Made by a program: the position numbers and the translations under genes. From Owenia fusiformis (lineage: Eukaryota; Annelida; Polychaeta; Sabellida; Oweniidae): DNA of 64,000 bases. Shown here in pieces: positions 60,631-64,000 of this stretch. Under the pieces are notes generated by a model. It ran no database searches, was not told where the DNA came from, and saw only the letters and a program-made list of their open reading frames with translations. The stretch's first letter is position 1, and each line of letters begins with the position of its first letter. Location: positions 16,995,467 to 17,059,466 of the forward strand of contig CAIIXF020000002.1 of the NCBI GenBank assembly GCA_903813345.2, given 5' to 3'.

Positions 60631-61174
60631 GCTGATTGGCCATCAATCTTCCGCAGAAACAACAACTCCTGAAATACCTGACATGATAGACTTGCCACCG
60701 GGTTTTGGTGATTTGACTGATGTATCACGATTGGGTGGAAGTGATGACAAATATCCTGGTTGTATTGTTCCATTACGTTTTATTAAGAAGAAAAAAAAGC
60801 ATGACTTTGATCTCACAAATGGATGCTGTGTTGTCTCCTTTGTAACAAGTCATGAGCGAAACCGAACAGACCTAGATTTCATTCAATCGATTGAATGCTT
60901 TTCAAATTGTGAAGATGCATATACGCCACTTGCCATTAATGAAACAAAAACTTGTGTTAAAGAAGAATTTGCAGATACTTTATGGGATGAATTAGGCCTT
61001 TATGGAAATTATCTTGGCGGTAGTCTCTTTTGTTCCCCAAGTGACAACAAATGTCTTTCGTTGAAAGTAGATACAGATATTTATTTTGAAAACTGTTGTT
61101 CATTTTCAAAGAAGTTGTTAGGATACAGCTGTAAGTCATATAAGAAGTGCAAAAAACAATCTCTAATTAAATAA
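60602..61174 (+). CDS. Secreted 12-cysteine protein, unrecognised
   Basis: 190 aa from the ATG in the last unit of the 66-bp array, after the acceptor at 60591 (TATATTTCAG). The N-terminus MIVMMLPAVMLIGHQSSA is a plausible signal peptide with cleavage before ETTTPEIP. The mature part has 12 cysteines (GC, GCC, ECFSNC, TCV, FC...KC, NCC, SC...KC), a KKKKK stretch near residue 60, one NET sequon and a Lys-rich end. Twelve cysteines could form six disulfides. No known domain is recognised. Any 5' exon would be untranslated, or the gene starts inside the array. AATAAA at 61183 lies just past the stop. Confidence 0.65.
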   Translation: MIVMMLPAVMLIGHQSSAETTTPEIPDMIDLPPGFGDLTDVSRLGGSDDKYPGCIVPLRFIKKKKKHDFDLTNGCCVVSFVTSHERNRTDLDFIQSIECFSNCEDAYTPLAINETKTCVKEEFADTLWDELGLYGNYLGGSLFCSPSDNKCLSLKVDTDIYFENCCSFSKKLLGYSCKSYKKCKKQSLIK

Positions 61175-61271
61175 GTTAAAATAATAAAATAAAATATACG
61201 AAGAAACAATTAAAAATTGAGAAAGGACGTATTGATATTGATGGAAATGCATATCATTGGATAATTAATAT

Positions 61272-61393
61272 GGTCCAGCTCCTTCTTAACGGCCCTAACT
61301 GGCCCTGATTATGTATAATATAATAAGTGAAAGAGGTCACCATATAATGGAGAGTAGGACCATAAATTGATAGGACCTCCTACCCTTTTACAC
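61272..61393 (-). repeat. Element starting at a splice donor, minus-strand copy
   Basis: Read on the minus strand it begins GTGTAAAAGGGTAGGAGGTC directly after the exon at 61394-61549 and ends near CAGGGCCAGTTAGGGCCG. It is an inverted copy of 57237-57360. Confidence 0.7.
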
Positions 61394-61549
61394 TGGTCTT
61401 GTCTTGAGAGGCAACCTTCGATGCATCGGGTGAAGACTTCTCGCTCACAGTTGTTGTTAATTGCTTTCTTTTTCCTTCTTATCTCTTGTTCCAACTCTAT
61501 GATGCTTCTTGGAATGCTAGTGTATACATTACGTTTGAAATATTCCCAA
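61394..61549 (-). CDS. Exon-like open frame, charged and cysteine-containing
   Basis: 156 nt on the minus strand, acceptor ATTTTACAG, donor CCA|GTGTAA, phase 2 in and out. It reads WEYFKRNVYTSIPRSIIELE, then QEIRRKKKAINNNCERE and TRCIEGC. The first part could form a short helix. It may be a downstream exon of the coiled-coil gene at 62.4-62.9 kb, but the phases do not join directly. An alternative acceptor gives a short terminal frame ending in LAFQEAS. Confidence 0.4.
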
Positions 61550-61943
61550 CTGTAAAATTCTGTTCGTTCATATTGGGTATGTTTTGCCATTTGGAGCTTG
61601 TTTTGTAAAATGACCATAGAATCGTGACTATTTGGAATAAACCAAAACTATAATTGTTGCTAATAATTCTATAAAGATAACTGATATATTTGAATTGATA
61701 AATAGTGTGTCTCATGAAGAAAGGCTGATTCATTATCGTAACCACAGTGTGTATATAGTCTAGATAACAATTTCATAATTGACAATACCACATATTCAGA
61801 TCTGAGAGATACTAATTTCCAATGAAATATATTTACTGTAAACAGTAATAAATGAATTATCAATAAATATGATGTTTATTTGTACACCTTTAGGGATGGT
61901 GTCAAGATTCTGACAGTTGTGGAAAAACAAATTTCATTTTTAG

Positions 61944-61971
61944 TGCTGTTTTACCCCCCCCCCCCCCCCTA
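61944..61971. repeat. Poly-C tract
   Basis: An uninterrupted run of about 18 C after TTTTA near 61952-61970, inside the 3' flank of the coiled-coil gene region. Shorter C-runs occur at 10506, 39325 and 39850. Confidence 0.8.
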
Positions 61972-62429
61972 ACAAAACATACACCATACCATATGACATA
62001 AAAAAAGCAAAATTTGAATACACCGATTTGCCATTTACTTTGAAATCAAAATTTGTAACTAAATTTATTAAGATGTTGTTTATCGATAACTGTTGATAAT
62101 TTGACACGACCCCTCAGATGTGATAATAATTGTTAATGGTTTTGTGGTGAAGCCATAAGTAAATGAGAGTGAGGTTGTTCAGTGCTATCACGTTTTATAA
62201 AACACAATCAAATGAAAAAGAGAGGGATAGGTAATAGTTCCAATTGACCCTGCCACCTTTTGCTCAATCCAATAAACTAGGAAGTATCACCTAAGTTGAT
62301 AATTTTCGAGATTAGTAATGCTTTTAATTACAGCTTAAAGCTTAAATGCTGCTATGATAACTATTACAACACGCAACATATTATTCTTAACATAACATTT
62401 TCAATGAATGTTTTATTCAGTCATCTCAC

Positions 62430-62876
62430 CATTTGTTTGCCCATTTGTGCCTTCAGCTCTGCTATTACATTCTCGAGTAGTTTGACAATATCCTTATAAT
62501 CATGCTCCATGTTCCTGGCTGCTCTCTGCGCCTGGTCTGCCAGGTGCACATTGCTCCTAAGCGCCCTGCTCTCATGTATTGCACCCTGCGCATCCTGCAC
62601 AGTAAGATAGAAACTGTTAAAGATTGAGGATCTATGGTTTATGAAGCGATACTTGGAAGGTGCCTTTTCTTTCTGTTTATGACAAAAGAACTCCACAGCA
62701 CAAGTATATATAGCAATCAAGTATAAGATACAATTATCATTCCTGTATAACTACAGGCATACATAAGTAGTGAACAACTATACATAATATATTCACAATA
62801 TACTATATATACCTATCAAGATGGATGCATCCGGAACCAACTCGTCTTCCAATAAACTAATAACCGATGCAGCCAT
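62430..62876 (-). CDS. 5' part of an unrecognised coiled-coil protein
   Basis: Minus strand. The first coding exon 62876-62813 (MAASVISLLEDELVPDASIL, donor GTATAT) ends in phase 1. A 20-nt candidate micro-exon at 62672-62653 (phase 1 to 0) joins it to 62594-62430. That 165-nt exon is phase 0 at both ends and encodes HESRALRSNVHLADQAQRA then MEHDYKDIVKLLENVIAELK, an amphipathic helical stretch. The family is not recognised. The large exon is convincing; the micro-exon rests on frame agreement only. The 3' part was not found with matching phase. It is divergently oriented to the gene at 63871. Confidence 0.5.
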
Positions 62877-63870
62877 GCATCTTACACAACTTTGGCATGT
62901 GAAATACTCAACCAGCCAATGTTCGTTGATTTGACATTTGACTCTGCTTCACAGTCCCCGAAAACGAGTACTCGTATATTATTGAAATGACTCGCACGTA
63001 GATAATTGGTATATTTTCGGTATGTGCATAGACAATTATGAGTCAAACATGTAAATGATACTTAAAATCTTTGGGGTAAATCCGTTAACTTTCCAACAAG
63101 GTAGACTAAGGCAATAATATACAAAATGGCACTAACTGCCAATTGTTACAGATTCTGAATACCGATAACCTACCACCAAACACCATCTACAGAACAACAT
63201 ATTGGCTAATCTTTGTATGCAAGTCTATGGACTTGCTCTTTGGCTAATCTCTATTACAATATTTTTTGTAGTTACACCCCAGTCACATTTCCTGCGGCCG
63301 CCGTGCGGTCTATCATTTCTGCGGCCAGTTGCTTTTCTACGCTCGCCGCGGAATTTCTGCGCTCTTACACCCCAGTCACATTTCCTGCGGCCGCCGTGCG
63401 GTCTATCATTTCTGCGGCCAGTTGCTTTTCTACGCTCGCCGCAGAATTTCTACGCTCTCATACTTTTGCAGTCACATTTTCCACGACATAAATGGTGACG
63501 CAAGGTCACCGTACGGTCTCCCTGCGGAGAGCGTAGTTTTTTGCAGATACAAGGGCATATGCAATGTGTCTCTGCGGCAAACGTACGTTGACCGTTCTGC
63601 CTTTTGGCCTCTACAACAGCCGTACGCACTTTTAATAGAAACATTGATACTCATTTTGATTTCATTTACATCATATATTGTGAGTACAATTTATAAATGT
63701 TATTTATAGGTCTACATGTAGGATCTTATGTGAAATAAAAAGTGTTGAGTGAAATATGGACCAATAGTAATATAGTTAATCTTTTATATAGAGGTTGCTG
63801 TGGTATCAGTGACCTTAAATGTGGCCCCATATTATGACAACTGTAGTAAATGCCATTACTTTCACTCACA
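62877..63870. other. Divergent intergenic region
   Basis: Contains a GC-rich two-copy repeat (63275-63455), standing out against AT-rich surroundings. No coding exon is recognised here. It may hold promoters for the flanking divergent genes. Confidence 0.45.
63275..63455. repeat. GC-rich direct repeat, unit about 90 bp
   Basis: Two nearly identical head-to-tail copies that include ACACCCCAGTCACATTTCCT, GCGGCCGCCGTGCGGTCT and TTTTCTACGCTCGCCGC. Parts of the phrase (CTGCGG, TACGGTC) recur at 63510-63580. NotI-like GCGGCCGC sites occur in both copies. Confidence 0.85.
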
Positions 63871-64000
63871 ATGCCTCAAAAGAAGAGGCAACACGTATCA
63901 AAAGAAAGGAACAAGAAGAATGCCATCCTTGATGATTCGGGTGATGAAGACGATTTCTCTGTCACCCAGAAAATAGTAGAATTCTATGAGGGACATCCAT
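63871..64000 (+). CDS. Start of a basic, probably nuclear protein (partial)
   Basis: Open from ATG at 63871 to the window edge (43 codons). Starts MPQKKRQHVSKERNKKN, a basic stretch like a nuclear localisation signal, then the acidic ILDDSGDEDDFSV, then QKIVEFYEGHP. The last phrase resembles the start of a MADF-type or related DNA-binding helix, but it is too short to say. The 3' remainder lies outside the window. Confidence 0.5.
   Translation, partial: MPQKKRQHVSKERNKKNAILDDSGDEDDFSVTQKIVEFYEGHP

Noticed and set aside
59608-60672. 150- and 168-codon frames made of a repeated 22-residue cysteine motif
   Set aside because: The repeats are 66 bp, so any stop-free phase stays open. The biologically sensible phase is the one that starts the secreted protein in the last unit.

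Overview
This window is from an animal nuclear genome, most likely a marine invertebrate. Genes are split by GT-AG introns, are sparse, and sit in AT-rich DNA packed with palindromes and short DNA transposons. The gene set (SLC22 tandem pair, R-type lectin, FRG1, CAP-Gly protein, C-type-lectin-like membrane protein, bicupin resembling ectoine synthase) fits a lophotrochozoan or a non-vertebrate deuterostome. The phylum cannot be fixed from the sequence alone, and all intron-exon models were built by hand from splice signals and frame.

Layout. 0.8-9.4 kb holds two single-exon organic-ion transporters of the SLC22 family in tandem, with conserved 3' ends. 11.7-15.4 kb holds a small R-type (ricin-B fold) lectin in several exons. 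17.8-23.6 kb (minus) holds a five-exon, 243-aa CAP-Gly protein. It is head-to-head with FRG1 (24.2-30.6 kb, plus, seven exons, 260 aa), with 645 bp between the two start codons. 33.8-41.3 kb holds a six-exon, 696-aa membrane protein with a C-type-lectin-like domain, a Ser/Thr-rich stalk and two predicted membrane segments. 43.7-44.5 kb holds an intronless 259-aa protein made of two ectoine-synthase-like cupin halves. 48.8-49.3 kb holds small unrecognised exons. 57.1 kb holds another orphan exon. 59.6-61.2 kb holds a secreted 12-cysteine orphan protein whose splice acceptor and signal-peptide start are repeated 15 times in a 66-bp array just upstream. 61.4-62.9 kb (minus) holds coiled-coil-like exons. 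The window ends inside the first exon of a lysine-rich, probably nuclear, protein.

Between and inside the genes is a dense mobile-element landscape: three mariner-type elements flanked by TA (one with a broken DD34D transposase), a 780-bp element with a 6-bp target duplication and a 758-bp near-perfect inverted repeat (both inside FRG1 introns), a 2.2-kb inverted-repeat element inside the CAP-Gly gene, a 408-bp palindrome, and at least five unrelated short fold-back elements. The strongest candidates for something undescribed are the animal EctC-like bicupin and the tandemly amplified acceptor-plus-signal-peptide module.
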